Source: JBDXHU01 sp039989475
GTDB lineage: Bacteria; Pseudomonadota; Gammaproteobacteria; Pseudomonadales; Halieaceae
Length of the DNA: 64,000 nt
Direction: 5' to 3'
Assembly: GCA_039989475.1 (NCBI GenBank)
Contig: JBDXHU010000002.1
Location: 62,001-126,000, forward strand
Made by a program: the position numbers and the translations under genes. This document shows, piece after piece, positions 34,300 to 42,167 of the stretch (position 1 is the stretch's first letter; each line of letters opens with the position of its first letter). The notes beneath the pieces were generated by a model. That model saw only the letters and a list, made by a program, of their open reading frames with translations. It had not been told where the DNA came from and searched no databases.

Positions 34300-36015
34300 T
34301 TACAAGCGCTGCTCTTGCAGCACATTCATGTCGATCAGCTTCCAGCGATTGTCGATCACCTGCACCAACAACTCGGCCTGGTATTGGTTGCTGCGGGTAT
34401 GTACATGGCCCCAGTGGCCGACCGAGCCGTGGACATTCCAGGTCGCGTTAGCGCGAAAGGCATTGGGCTCTTCGGCCGCCACGATATCGATGGACTGCAT
34501 CTCCACGGCTTTAACCCTGGCGCGGGCGCCACCCTGATTGGCGAGCTCCAGGCCGCGCTGGGTTTCCAGGTAAATATCGGTGAGCAGGTCGCCACTGACA
34601 CTGCGCTCCAACGTGTCATAGATATCGCTCTCGGCGCGGTAATCAAAGGCCTGGTAGACATTGCGCAGCAAGTCCTTGACCACAGTCTCTGTCGCCTCTC
34701 CTGGTGGCGCCAATGGCCGGCCCAGAATCAATGAGCTGCCCACGACCAGAAGGGCGACCGTAGCTCCCAGGGCGGCGGGCGTTTGCCTGCTGCGCGACCA
34801 CAGCGTAAGCAACAGCAGCGCAGCGGCGATTGCCCACCAGCGCAATTGATACAACCACAGTGCTGCCGGTGAGGGTGGCGGCTTTAATGTCACCAGACCC
34901 GGGATCGTCGGGTTCTTGAGGAAGTTCTGCCATTCCAGCACCGCGTAGTCCGGCTCCAGGAAGGTGGGTAGCGCGCCTGCTTCGTCTACGGCCGACCCCG
35001 GTACCAATTGCACCCGCTCGTCGAACATATCCCAGGTCATGGTCGCCTTGTCGGGCAAGCCCGCTACTGGATAAACAAAGATCACGCCGACCACGGCGCT
35101 GTCGATATTGATGTCGACACCGGGCTCCGCCACCATCGAGCTTTTCAGGGTGCGGTTGAGAAAGCTGGCCCGGTCGAGAATGGGTTGGACCAACTCGTCG
35201 TTGATGCTTACCGGCTGCTTCTCGGTCAGGAATGTCGCTATTTTCTCCAGTACCAATCCACGCTGTTCTGCCTTGATAACGCTTGCATCGGCCAATCCCA
35301 GGTCGACGTAGCGCTGCATGTCCTTGGGTCGCACGATGACCTCCTTGCGGACTTCGAAGTGCTCAACATAAAGAAAACCGGACATGGGAGCGAAGTAGCT
35401 GCGCCGCATACTGCGGGTACGGAAGGCGGAATACCAGGGATCATCCCAGTCGAGATCCAGCGCCATAGCCTGGGACAGGTAGCGGAAGTCATTCACGGCC
35501 ACGCTGTTGTGATAGACCACGAAGCCGACATTGGCCCGCCCGAAACGATTGGGTGGACTGAATACCAGCGTGTCGGGATTTTCTGCCGTGAAGGGATAGA
35601 ACAGTTCCGCGACAACCACAGTTTCCGCGTCTTCTTCCCGCACCGGCAACTCTTCACCGGTGACCTGGTCCCGCACAATACGGCTGCGCGGCCCGATTTC
35701 GCCTAGTTCTCCAGCCAGCACGCCGTCTTCACTGGCGATGACGAGGTCCTGCGCAAAGAACTCAACCAGCCGCTCAGCCAGGGGGCGCGCTTCGTAACCC
35801 AGCCCCTCATAGATAGGGTCAGGCAACAGGTTGCGAAAAGCGCCGATGTCGTTCATGCCGATTTCCAGCTCAACTCGCACGCCGCCAGCGTCGACGTAGT
35901 ACTCGGCGATGGTGTCGGCGAACATAGCCTCGGAGCGGACGATGGCGTCGGCGAGAGCAGCAGGGGCCAAAAAAAGAAAGGCTGACGCAAGTGCCAGCCT
36001 GGATACACAGCGCAT
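34300..36015 (-). CDS. Large envelope protein of unknown function, ABC operon lead gene
   Basis: A 571-residue protein with a signal peptide (residues 1-22, cleavage near ALA/DA), a long periplasmic region to about 385, two hydrophobic helices between roughly 390 and 435, and a C-terminal ~130-residue domain that looks like an NTF2/Tim44-type fold (start LLRNVYQAFDYRAE, end LIDMNVLQ). No known family was recognised with confidence. It is the first gene of a four-gene operon with an ABC ATPase, an FtsX-type permease and a ZnuA-like lipoprotein, so it may be a partner of the transporter. Confidence 0.75.
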   Translation of the reverse strand: MRCVSRLALASAFLFLAPAALADAIVRSEAMFADTIAEYYVDAGGVRVELEIGMNDIGAFRNLLPDPIYEGLGYEARPLAERLVEFFAQDLVIASEDGVLAGELGEIGPRSRIVRDQVTGEELPVREEDAETVVVAELFYPFTAENPDTLVFSPPNRFGRANVGFVVYHNSVAVNDFRYLSQAMALDLDWDDPWYSAFRTRSMRRSYFAPMSGFLYVEHFEVRKEVIVRPKDMQRYVDLGLADASVIKAEQRGLVLEKIATFLTEKQPVSINDELVQPILDRASFLNRTLKSSMVAEPGVDINIDSAVVGVIFVYPVAGLPDKATMTWDMFDERVQLVPGSAVDEAGALPTFLEPDYAVLEWQNFLKNPTIPGLVTLKPPPSPAALWLYQLRWWAIAAALLLLTLWSRSRQTPAALGATVALLVVGSSLILGRPLAPPGEATETVVKDLLRNVYQAFDYRAESDIYDTLERSVSGDLLTDIYLETQRGLELANQGGARARVKAVEMQSIDIVAAEEPNAFRANATWNVHGSVGHWGHVHTRSNQYQAELLVQVIDNRWKLIDMNVLQEQRL

Positions 36016-36102
36016 GGATTTACTTAGCTGAAATTCCTGGCCATTATTGCATATTCCATGGGAACCATCTCCTCGATCCCTTACCTGGCGCCCAAAAAAA
36101 TC

Positions 36103-36240
36103 CTATTTGTTGGGTTTGTACCAGGGCTGCTGCTTTGCCGTACCCGGCACGGCCCAGGCATTCTGAGTCACGACGGTCATGCGTTCGGTGATCTTGTCCT
36201 TCATGACCTTGCCCAAGGGGGCCGTGGAATCTGAGGCAAT
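36103..36240 (-). other. Coding-like 45-codon frame after the sulfatase stop, shifted by one base
   Basis: Just past the sulfatase TAA (36242-36244) another frame runs 45 sense codons on the same strand to TAG at 36103-36105. Its codons have the G/C-rich third positions of real genes here, and it ends AKQQPWYKPNK. It has no own start near the sulfatase; the first ATG is at 36204 (33 residues, no good ribosome-binding site). It may be the original C-terminus of the sulfatase, cut off by a frameshift, or a small gene. Confidence 0.45.
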
Positions 36241-36241
36241 C

Positions 36242-37861
36242 TTAGTCGTGGGAGGTCAGCTCCGCACCCTGCGGTGTTACCTCGCTGACCCGGTGGGGGT
36301 ATTTGCGGATCATCATCATATGCTGTCGCAGGGAATTCTGGATTGGTGTCACCGCGAACAGGCCGGGATAGAATTGGCCAAACTTTTCGCCAGGGTCGCG
36401 CATCACGTTGTAAAACTCCATGCTGGGCAGTCCGCCATGGCTCTCGGAGCTGACATGCACCTTGAAATCCCGATAGCGAATGGCACCGATATCGCCGCCA
36501 CTGTAGTGGAACATCATGCTGCGGCGGCCGTGGCCCTCTCCGTTCAGCATCAGTGGCAGGGCATCCACACCGTCAGTGATTCGGTCACCGGGAATTCGCC
36601 TGGTAGCGCCGCCGAGCCGCGCCGCAGTGGTGAATAGATCAGTCACGTGCATCATGTCCCTGGGGTCCTGTCCCGGCTCGATCATGCCAGGCCACCAGGC
36701 CATGGCTGGTACCCGCACGCCGCCCTCCAGCACATCACCCTTGCTGCCCCGCAGCCAGGTGTAGCCGGACGTCGGGAAGAACGCATACATGGGCCCGTTG
36801 TCGCTGATCCACACAACCAGCGTGTTCTCAGCGATGCCCTGGGCCTTGAGTGTCTGCAGTAACTGGTTCACATGGTCGTTGTGCAACACCATGAAAGAGG
36901 CCTGGGCGTTGGCCTTGTCTACACCTGGAGCCTCCTGGTACTGGCGGCTGCCGTGAATTTGTAAGGCATAGGTCGCCCAGTAGATGAAGAAGGGATCATC
37001 TTCCTTGGCCTTGTCGGCAATGAAGGACTTGATCTGGTCAATGGACTCGTTTTCAAATGCTTCCTGGCGGTCGATACCCAGCTTGCCGGCCACGCCGGGA
37101 ATGGGTTCGCGACCCTTGCCCTTACGACCTATGTATCCCGCGACTGAGAGATCGATGCCGGTCCACTCCTGATAGACCTCTTCACCCGGGAAGTCGTAAA
37201 AGGGCGGCTTGGCCGGGGAGGGCGTCAGGGTGTCCTCGTGGGAGGTGGGCCAGGCATCCGGGGCGCCGTTGAAGAGACCGTAGTAGGCATAGTCATAACC
37301 CTGGTTTTCCGGCGCCTGCTTCGGCAGGTCGCCCAGGTGCCACTTGCCCCACATGGCGGTGTTATAGCCTTCCTTTGACAGGGCTTCGGCAATGGTCACT
37401 TCGTCGGGCGAAAGACCTTCGACCTGCCCGGGCCACAATACACTCAGCAGGCCGGTACGAACGGGGTGGCGACCGGTATTGATAGCGATGCGGGTAGGGG
37501 TGCAGGAAGGTTCGGCGTAGGCCGACCAGAAGGCCATGCCTTCTTTCGCCATCTGGTCCAGGGTCGGTGTGGGCATGCCACGGTGTTTACCGCCACCCTG
37601 CCAGCCAAGCTCGCCCCAGCCCACGTCGTCGGCGAGAATGTAAATGATATTGGGTTTCTTGCCGAAGCGCTTCTCCAGCGCTGCCAGCTTGTGATTAATG
37701 GCCTTGTCTTCAGCGGCCCAGGTGCTGGCGTTCTTCTTCTGTTCGGTCTGGAAGTAGCCATCGAATACCGGCTCGGCCAGCACAGCGGGCGCCGCTGCCA
37801 GCAGGCTGCTAACAAGCAAGCCAGAGAGCAGTGTTTTTCCAATAGTAGTCATGGTTTTCAT
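36242..37861 (-). CDS. Secreted type I (formylglycine) sulfatase
   Basis: Hydrolyses sulfate esters in the periplasm or outside. The 539-residue protein has a signal peptide (about 1-29, ending AVLA), the metal-binding ILADDVGWGE with Asp78 and Asp79, and the modification motif CTPTR, in which Cys120 would become formylglycine. TGRHPVRTG follows, as usual. A maturase gene was not seen in the window. The gene lies 12 bases after an outer-membrane-barrel-like gene, so the two are likely co-transcribed from the operator region near 39122. Its C-terminus may be shortened by a frameshift. Confidence 0.92.
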   Translation of the reverse strand: MKTMTTIGKTLLSGLLVSSLLAAAPAVLAEPVFDGYFQTEQKKNASTWAAEDKAINHKLAALEKRFGKKPNIIYILADDVGWGELGWQGGGKHRGMPTPTLDQMAKEGMAFWSAYAEPSCTPTRIAINTGRHPVRTGLLSVLWPGQVEGLSPDEVTIAEALSKEGYNTAMWGKWHLGDLPKQAPENQGYDYAYYGLFNGAPDAWPTSHEDTLTPSPAKPPFYDFPGEEVYQEWTGIDLSVAGYIGRKGKGREPIPGVAGKLGIDRQEAFENESIDQIKSFIADKAKEDDPFFIYWATYALQIHGSRQYQEAPGVDKANAQASFMVLHNDHVNQLLQTLKAQGIAENTLVVWISDNGPMYAFFPTSGYTWLRGSKGDVLEGGVRVPAMAWWPGMIEPGQDPRDMMHVTDLFTTAARLGGATRRIPGDRITDGVDALPLMLNGEGHGRRSMMFHYSGGDIGAIRYRDFKVHVSSESHGGLPSMEFYNVMRDPGEKFGQFYPGLFAVTPIQNSLRQHMMMIRKYPHRVSEVTPQGAELTSHD

Positions 37862-37873
37862 GGTCGGTTCCCC

Positions 37874-39040
37874 TTATTGCATCCAGTCGAACAGGGCCGA
37901 GGGCACGGCCGGGATTACGTAAAAACGCACACTCCAATCGCTGCCGACTACATCATCTGGCTGAATCGCCGTGTAGAAGTATTCGAGACCGATACGCACA
38001 GGTAGCTTGCCAAACTGAAAGGTGCGATTAATGCCCATACCCACCGGCAGCGTGTAGCGGTTATCGCTGTTTTGCTCCCAGTTGATGATGAAATTCGGGC
38101 CGGCGCCGATCGAGGTAGTCTCGTTCAGACTCCAGTAATACAAATACTGGATGTTGGTCATATTGACGTCATTGCGGTCACCGTCACCGGCGTAGTCCCA
38201 ATAGTGCTGGACAAGTGCGCCACCTTTGAAGGTCTCGCCCATGTACACGCCCAGCGCCGACGGACCGGCGGTCCATTTGCCGGTGCCCAATATATCCTCC
38301 TGGGCGGTATCGAAGCCGAGGTCGAAGCCCAGCCCCCAGAGCAGCTTGGCGCCGTTATCCAGTTTTATGGGGTCGTTGGGGGCAAACAGGCCGACGTAGT
38401 ATGAGTCACCCAGGTTGGAGGTGCGGCCACCGAACAGCTCTACCGGCAGTGGCGTGTTTTCGGGTGGCGTCGGGTTGTTGCCGGGACCTGTACCGTAATC
38501 AAAATCGCCCCCGAATACCGGCGGCGGTGCGAAATCGTCGATGTCGTCCTGCTCCAGCGGGACACTGGTGTAGTTGAGCACAAACCGGTTGATCAGGTTC
38601 CACTTGGGGGTGAGTTTCTTGGGAAACTGGGCCAGCAGCATGTAGTTGTATTGGTCTTTGCTGGTGCCGCTTTCCGGCTCCTCCATGCGGTAGGCATCGA
38701 CCTGGTTGAACAGCATGGCCACATTGCCGATGGGGTTGTCCATGAGTGCTGACATCTGTGCCAGTGTCGGCTCGCAACCCGCCCTCAAGACCTTGCCGAG
38801 ATCGGCGTCGATATCGGCGCGAAAGGCCGCGCAGACCTCGTAGTTGTCGGCACGCTCCTCTTCTGCCCCTGGGCTGTCTGTGATGTCCGAGGCATCTGCC
38901 AGCATGGTGGGTAGCTTAATGCGGGCCAGTGGGTCACTGGTTTCCGCGTCAGCGTTCACTTGCGTGGCGTATCCGACAAGCAGGACTAGTGAAAGGATAG
39001 AAAATAATGTGTTGTGCAGCGCTTTCAGTGATGCGTACAT
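37874..39040 (-). CDS. Outer-membrane-barrel-like protein of unknown function
   Basis: The start ATG 39040 (MYASLKA) follows GGGAGGG; 388 residues. A signal peptide is seen at about 1-30. The mature protein has alternating polar/aromatic strands typical of outer-membrane barrels (for example WNLINRFVLNY, KLLWGLGFDLGF, ALVQHYWDYAG, IGLEYFYTA). Such proteins often import hydrophobic substrates. It precedes the sulfatase gene and is divergent from a TetR regulator with a palindromic operator between them, suggesting inducible uptake of a sulfated compound. Confidence 0.75.
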   Translation of the reverse strand: MYASLKALHNTLFSILSLVLLVGYATQVNADAETSDPLARIKLPTMLADASDITDSPGAEEERADNYEVCAAFRADIDADLGKVLRAGCEPTLAQMSALMDNPIGNVAMLFNQVDAYRMEEPESGTSKDQYNYMLLAQFPKKLTPKWNLINRFVLNYTSVPLEQDDIDDFAPPPVFGGDFDYGTGPGNNPTPPENTPLPVELFGGRTSNLGDSYYVGLFAPNDPIKLDNGAKLLWGLGFDLGFDTAQEDILGTGKWTAGPSALGVYMGETFKGGALVQHYWDYAGDGDRNDVNMTNIQYLYYWSLNETTSIGAGPNFIINWEQNSDNRYTLPVGMGINRTFQFGKLPVRIGLEYFYTAIQPDDVVGSDWSVRFYVIPAVPSALFDWMQ

Positions 39041-39121
39041 GCTTGCCCTCCCGCAATATTTCCCATGTCTGGCTGCGTCGAGGCCAGCAGCACAGCCCAC
39101 GCAGATTTTTCGTCGATGTTA

Positions 39122-39143
39122 TACTGTACTGTGCAGTACAGTA
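39122..39143. promoter_or_regulatory. 22-bp palindromic operator with a CAGTA tandem
   Basis: The arms TACTGTACTG and CAGTACAGTA flank a central TG, giving a perfect palindrome, and the right arm continues as another CAGTA unit (39144-39148), so CAGTA occurs three times in tandem. It is midway between the divergent starts at 39040 (minus) and 39203 (plus), the expected place for the site of the adjacent TetR protein. Confidence 0.78.
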
Positions 39144-39202
39144 CAGTACATTTAGGACAAATAATTGCCTGCTGACAAGCATTAGGGCAGGATTTGGTTG
39201 AT

Positions 39203-39775
39203 ATGAATCAAATAGATAAAAAAAGTCGTGTATCCCGGGATGCCTGGCTGCAGGCGGGATTGGATGTGCTGGTTACGCAGGGGATGGAAGCGGTCAAGAT
39301 TGATCACCTGGCCAGAAGCCTGGGTGTGGCCAAGACGGGCTTTTACTGGCACTTCAAAAATCGCAGTGCATTGCTGGATGCCATGCTGGATTTCTGGGAG
39401 CGAGAATACACCGAGGTGATCTCGGGCAATCAGCAGATTGCGAGCCTGCCACCCGCCGCGCGGTTAGAGGCGATCAGTGAAATGGTGGACGCCAATCGCC
39501 TGACCGAGTACGACCTCGCCATCGCACACTGGGCCCGTTACGACGAGGAAGCTGCCAGGGTTCTGGACGAGGCTTATAGCGTCCGCATGGAATTCGTATC
39601 CCGGGCGTTTCGCGAGCTGGGTTTTCGCGGTGAGGAACTTGAGATGCGCACCCGGCTGTTTGTCTGCTATCACTCCAATGCGGCCCAGATGTTTGGAGAG
39701 AAAGTTACTGCACGCGACAAGCGGATTCGGGTTTTGCGAAATCGCTTGATGATTCAAGAGCTAACCAAGTCCTGA
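39203..39775 (+). CDS. TetR-family regulator
   Basis: A 190-residue regulator with an N-terminal TetR helix-turn-helix: IDHLARSLGVAKTGFYWHF at about 33-51. The start is placed at ATG 39203, 11 bases downstream of AGGGCAGG, rather than TTG 39194. The ligand domain is variable and the ligand unknown. It likely controls the divergent barrel protein/sulfatase genes and its own downstream EthD/ferredoxin genes. Confidence 0.9.
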   Translation: MNQIDKKSRVSRDAWLQAGLDVLVTQGMEAVKIDHLARSLGVAKTGFYWHFKNRSALLDAMLDFWEREYTEVISGNQQIASLPPAARLEAISEMVDANRLTEYDLAIAHWARYDEEAARVLDEAYSVRMEFVSRAFRELGFRGEELEMRTRLFVCYHSNAAQMFGEKVTARDKRIRVLRNRLMIQELTKS

Positions 39776-39785
39776 GGGTCTTGCC

Positions 39786-40151
39786 ATGATCAAACTGGTT
39801 TACTGCATCCGCAAGCGCGCGGATATTTCCGAAGAAGAATTCCATCGCTACTGGCTGGATGAGCACGGCCCGCTGGTGAAGTCCGTGGCCGAGGCCATCG
39901 GGGCCAGCCGCTACGTGCAGAGCCATACCGTTATGCCCGAGGTCAATGCGCAATTACGGCAGGGGCGTGAGCTGCCCGAGCCCTACGACGGGCTTACCGA
40001 GATCTGGTGGGAGACCCAGGCCGATATGGACAAGGGCCTCAACTCCGAAGAGGGCCAGGCCGCTGCCGTGCGACTGCTAGAGGACGAGACAAAGTTTATC
40101 GACTTCAGCCAGTCGCGCCTGTTTGTCACTGAAGAGCACGAGATTTTCTGA
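39786..40151 (+). CDS. EthD-domain protein
   Basis: A 121-residue dimeric alpha-beta barrel protein of the EthD family, marked by LVYCIRKRADISEEEFHRYW and HGPLV. EthD proteins occur with oxygenases and catabolic gene clusters and may act on reactive intermediates; EthD itself was found with a P450 system. It lies 10 bases after the tetR gene, 129 bases before a 2Fe-2S ferredoxin, so the three may be one unit. Confidence 0.85.
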   Translation: MIKLVYCIRKRADISEEEFHRYWLDEHGPLVKSVAEAIGASRYVQSHTVMPEVNAQLRQGRELPEPYDGLTEIWWETQADMDKGLNSEEGQAAAVRLLEDETKFIDFSQSRLFVTEEHEIF

Positions 40152-40280
40152 TGCCTCCTGAGGAGTCAGCCGTTGAGCTGGCTGGTTGCCTGTGATGTAC
40201 TCTGGTACCGCGGTTTTGGCATCAGGCGAGAGATTTTGTTGCCGCCGCGAACACCCAAGGGAACGATAGACAGGAGCACC

Positions 40281-40613
40281 ATGCCAAGCATTATTTATGT
40301 CGAGGCGGACGGCAGTCGCCACGAGGTTGAACTGGACGAACAAATGAACCTGATGGAGGGCGCCACTATGAACCTGGTGCCCGGTGTGGAAGGCATGTGT
40401 GGCGGCATTGCCTCCTGTGCTACCTGTCATTGCTATATCGACGAGCCCTGGCTGGGAAAATTGCCTGAGCAGGGCCCACAGGAATTGCACATGCTTGAGA
40501 CCGCCAAACACCGCAAGGAAAATTCGCGACTGGGTTGCCAGGTGCTGGTGACCTGGGAGATGGAAGGCATGGAAGTACAGCTGCCACCGGAGCAGGGCTC
40601 CGAACCCGCCTGA
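40281..40613 (+). CDS. 2Fe-2S ferredoxin (adrenodoxin type)
   Basis: Small electron carrier of 110 residues. Cluster ligands are Cys40, Cys46, Cys49 (GMCGGIASCATC) and Cys86 (RLGCQV), the vertebrate/putidaredoxin-type spacing used with P450s and other oxygenases. The start ATG 40281 follows AGGAG; the frame is open upstream to 40173 but that part is not ferredoxin-like. No P450 or reductase is present in the window, so its partner is elsewhere. Confidence 0.93.
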   Translation: MPSIIYVEADGSRHEVELDEQMNLMEGATMNLVPGVEGMCGGIASCATCHCYIDEPWLGKLPEQGPQELHMLETAKHRKENSRLGCQVLVTWEMEGMEVQLPPEQGSEPA

Positions 40614-41012
40614 CTACCGCAGGGCAATATTCGCCTGCCCCTGCAGCAGGCGCTCGCCCTGGTCGTTCTCCAGCCATACCTCACAGTGGGCGACCTCTTG
40701 CTCGACAGACACAACCACGCCGCGAGCGGTCACCCGCTCAGCGTCCAGCACCACCCTGGGGAAGGTCATCTTTATGCGCTGAATGCAGTCAGGCCCCATC
40801 CAGCTGTGCAGCATATTGAGCATGTAGCTGAGCCCCAGGGGTCCCTGGTTGATGGTGCGCTGCCCCAGTTGCAGGGGCAGGGCGTCCACCGCCGCGCGGT
40901 CCCAGTGTATGGGGTTGGGGTCGCGTAAAATGGCCGCCATGGTTTTCATACGCTCAGCCGACACCGATTCCATGACCCAGGGCGGGATCTCATCACCCGC
41001 TTGCACGCTCAC
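40614..41012 (-). CDS. MaoC-like hot-dog dehydratase/hydratase
   Basis: A 132-residue single hot-dog protein of the MaoC/hydratase 2 type. The catalytic-type motif DPNPIHWD (about residues 32-39) supplies the Asp/His pair expected of enoyl-CoA hydratases, and GPLGLSYM follows. It overlaps the gene at 41009 by four bases. The pair of small hot-dog proteins probably forms a heterodimer, as with steroid enoyl-CoA hydratases. It converges with the ferredoxin gene, abutting it directly. Confidence 0.85.
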   Translation of the reverse strand: MSVQAGDEIPPWVMESVSAERMKTMAAILRDPNPIHWDRAAVDALPLQLGQRTINQGPLGLSYMLNMLHSWMGPDCIQRIKMTFPRVVLDAERVTARGVVVSVEQEVAHCEVWLENDQGERLLQGQANIALR

Positions 41013-41458
41013 AGGGTGTTCCTCGTGTAGTGCCAGGTGATGGTCGTGCGGGCGACCAGGGCGTCGTCATCGCTGACTTCAAAACAGAACTGAATGCGGT
41101 CGTAGGGTTTGCCCTGATCGTTGTGCATTCTTGCTGCGGCTGTAATCGACCCTTCAACCCGGTAGTTGACCGCCTCGTACAAGGGGGCGAATAACTCCCA
41201 GTCGTAACTTTCGATCAGGATGGACAGGTCCGATTCGGCCTGGCCCAGTGCGAACATGTCGGCGATGCTGGTGCCGGCGCCCATGATTGGCAGGTGGAAG
41301 AGGGCAACCGGGTGGGCGCGCCCGCCGGGCAGTAACTGCGCGCCGGTGCAATCGGTGAGCAGAAAGTTTTCCCAGTGTTCGATGCAGTAGTGCCCCCCTG
41401 GAAAGCGATGCCCCAGCAGTGCGTCTATGTCGGCCTCGGCAGGAATCGGCTGCGTCAT
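41009..41458 (-). CDS. Hot-dog-fold partner of the MaoC-like protein
   Basis: A 149-residue protein that looks like a second hot-dog subunit (FAS1-like/MaoC N-terminal type) without a visible Asp/His catalytic pair. Its stop overlaps the start of the catalytic-type subunit, and its start overlaps the PPOX gene upstream, so the three genes are coupled. It probably shapes the substrate tunnel of a heterodimeric hydratase. Sequence similarity is weak and the call leans on context. Confidence 0.68.
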   Translation of the reverse strand: MTQPIPAEADIDALLGHRFPGGHYCIEHWENFLLTDCTGAQLLPGGRAHPVALFHLPIMGAGTSIADMFALGQAESDLSILIESYDWELFAPLYEAVNYRVEGSITAAARMHNDQGKPYDRIQFCFEVSDDDALVARTTITWHYTRNTL

Positions 41459-41961
41459 GATTCGGCCGCTTGCCTGGACATTTCCGCTACCCGGTCGCCA
41501 TCGAACTTGATGGCCTTTTCCGGCACCAGTTCCAGGATGAGTCGCAGCGGCGTGTCCAGCATCTCTATAGCTGCCTCGACACTGGTCGCGGGATAGCCAT
41601 TCAGTAATTCTCCCATGGCCGGGTAAAACCAGTCCTTGGTGGCCTGGTCTTCATGGATAATTACCGTGCCTTTGTAGGTCACGGTTTTTCCTGGGCCCAT
41701 ATCGGTGCCCATGCTGGAAATGGTGACCGAAACGCGAGGATCGCGCTTGATAGCTTTGATGCGAGCCCGTTGTGAGGTGGCGGTTAGCCAGATTTTTCCG
41801 TCGTGGAAAATATAGTTCATGACGACGCCGATCGGGTGGCCATCCTTGTTGCCCCACATGAACACGCACTCCAATTGTTTCTGCAACAGTTCTTCCTCGC
41901 GTTCCGGTGTCAACTCGTAAATGCTGACGTCGTCATAGCTGGCTTGATCGCTGGTGCTCAT
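41455..41961 (-). CDS. Pyridoxamine-5'-phosphate-oxidase-family (PPOX) flavoprotein
   Basis: A 168-residue split-barrel protein. The central block WLTATSQRARIKAIKRDPRV is typical of the PPOX/F420-type flavin or deazaflavin reductase families. These enzymes reduce activated alkenes or quinones in several catabolic pathways. It leads the unit with the two hot-dog proteins. Whether it uses FMN or F420 cannot be told; a DDN-family protein elsewhere in the window raises the same question. Confidence 0.8.
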   Translation of the reverse strand: MSTSDQASYDDVSIYELTPEREEELLQKQLECVFMWGNKDGHPIGVVMNYIFHDGKIWLTATSQRARIKAIKRDPRVSVTISSMGTDMGPGKTVTYKGTVIIHEDQATKDWFYPAMGELLNGYPATSVEAAIEMLDTPLRLILELVPEKAIKFDGDRVAEMSRQAAES

Positions 41962-42167
41962 TGTGTGTTCTCCTGGAACTGTTGCAGGCCGGTGAATACT
42001 GCGTCATTTTCAACCATCAGCGCCGGGCACGCCAGCAGTAGATTGCTGGCTCAATGCCTCCGGTTGCCAAGCCTGGCCCGTCGTTGCATGCTGTCAGGCA
42101 AGCGTGACCCGGGAAGCTGCTCATTACACCGTCCTACTCACTCACAGTCTGGGTTTACCTGCGCCTG

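Noticed and set aside
36016..36102. Possible Zur box upstream of the ABC/ZnuA-like operon
   Set aside because: No sequence resembling the TGTTATA-type Zur palindrome was found before the 36015 start.
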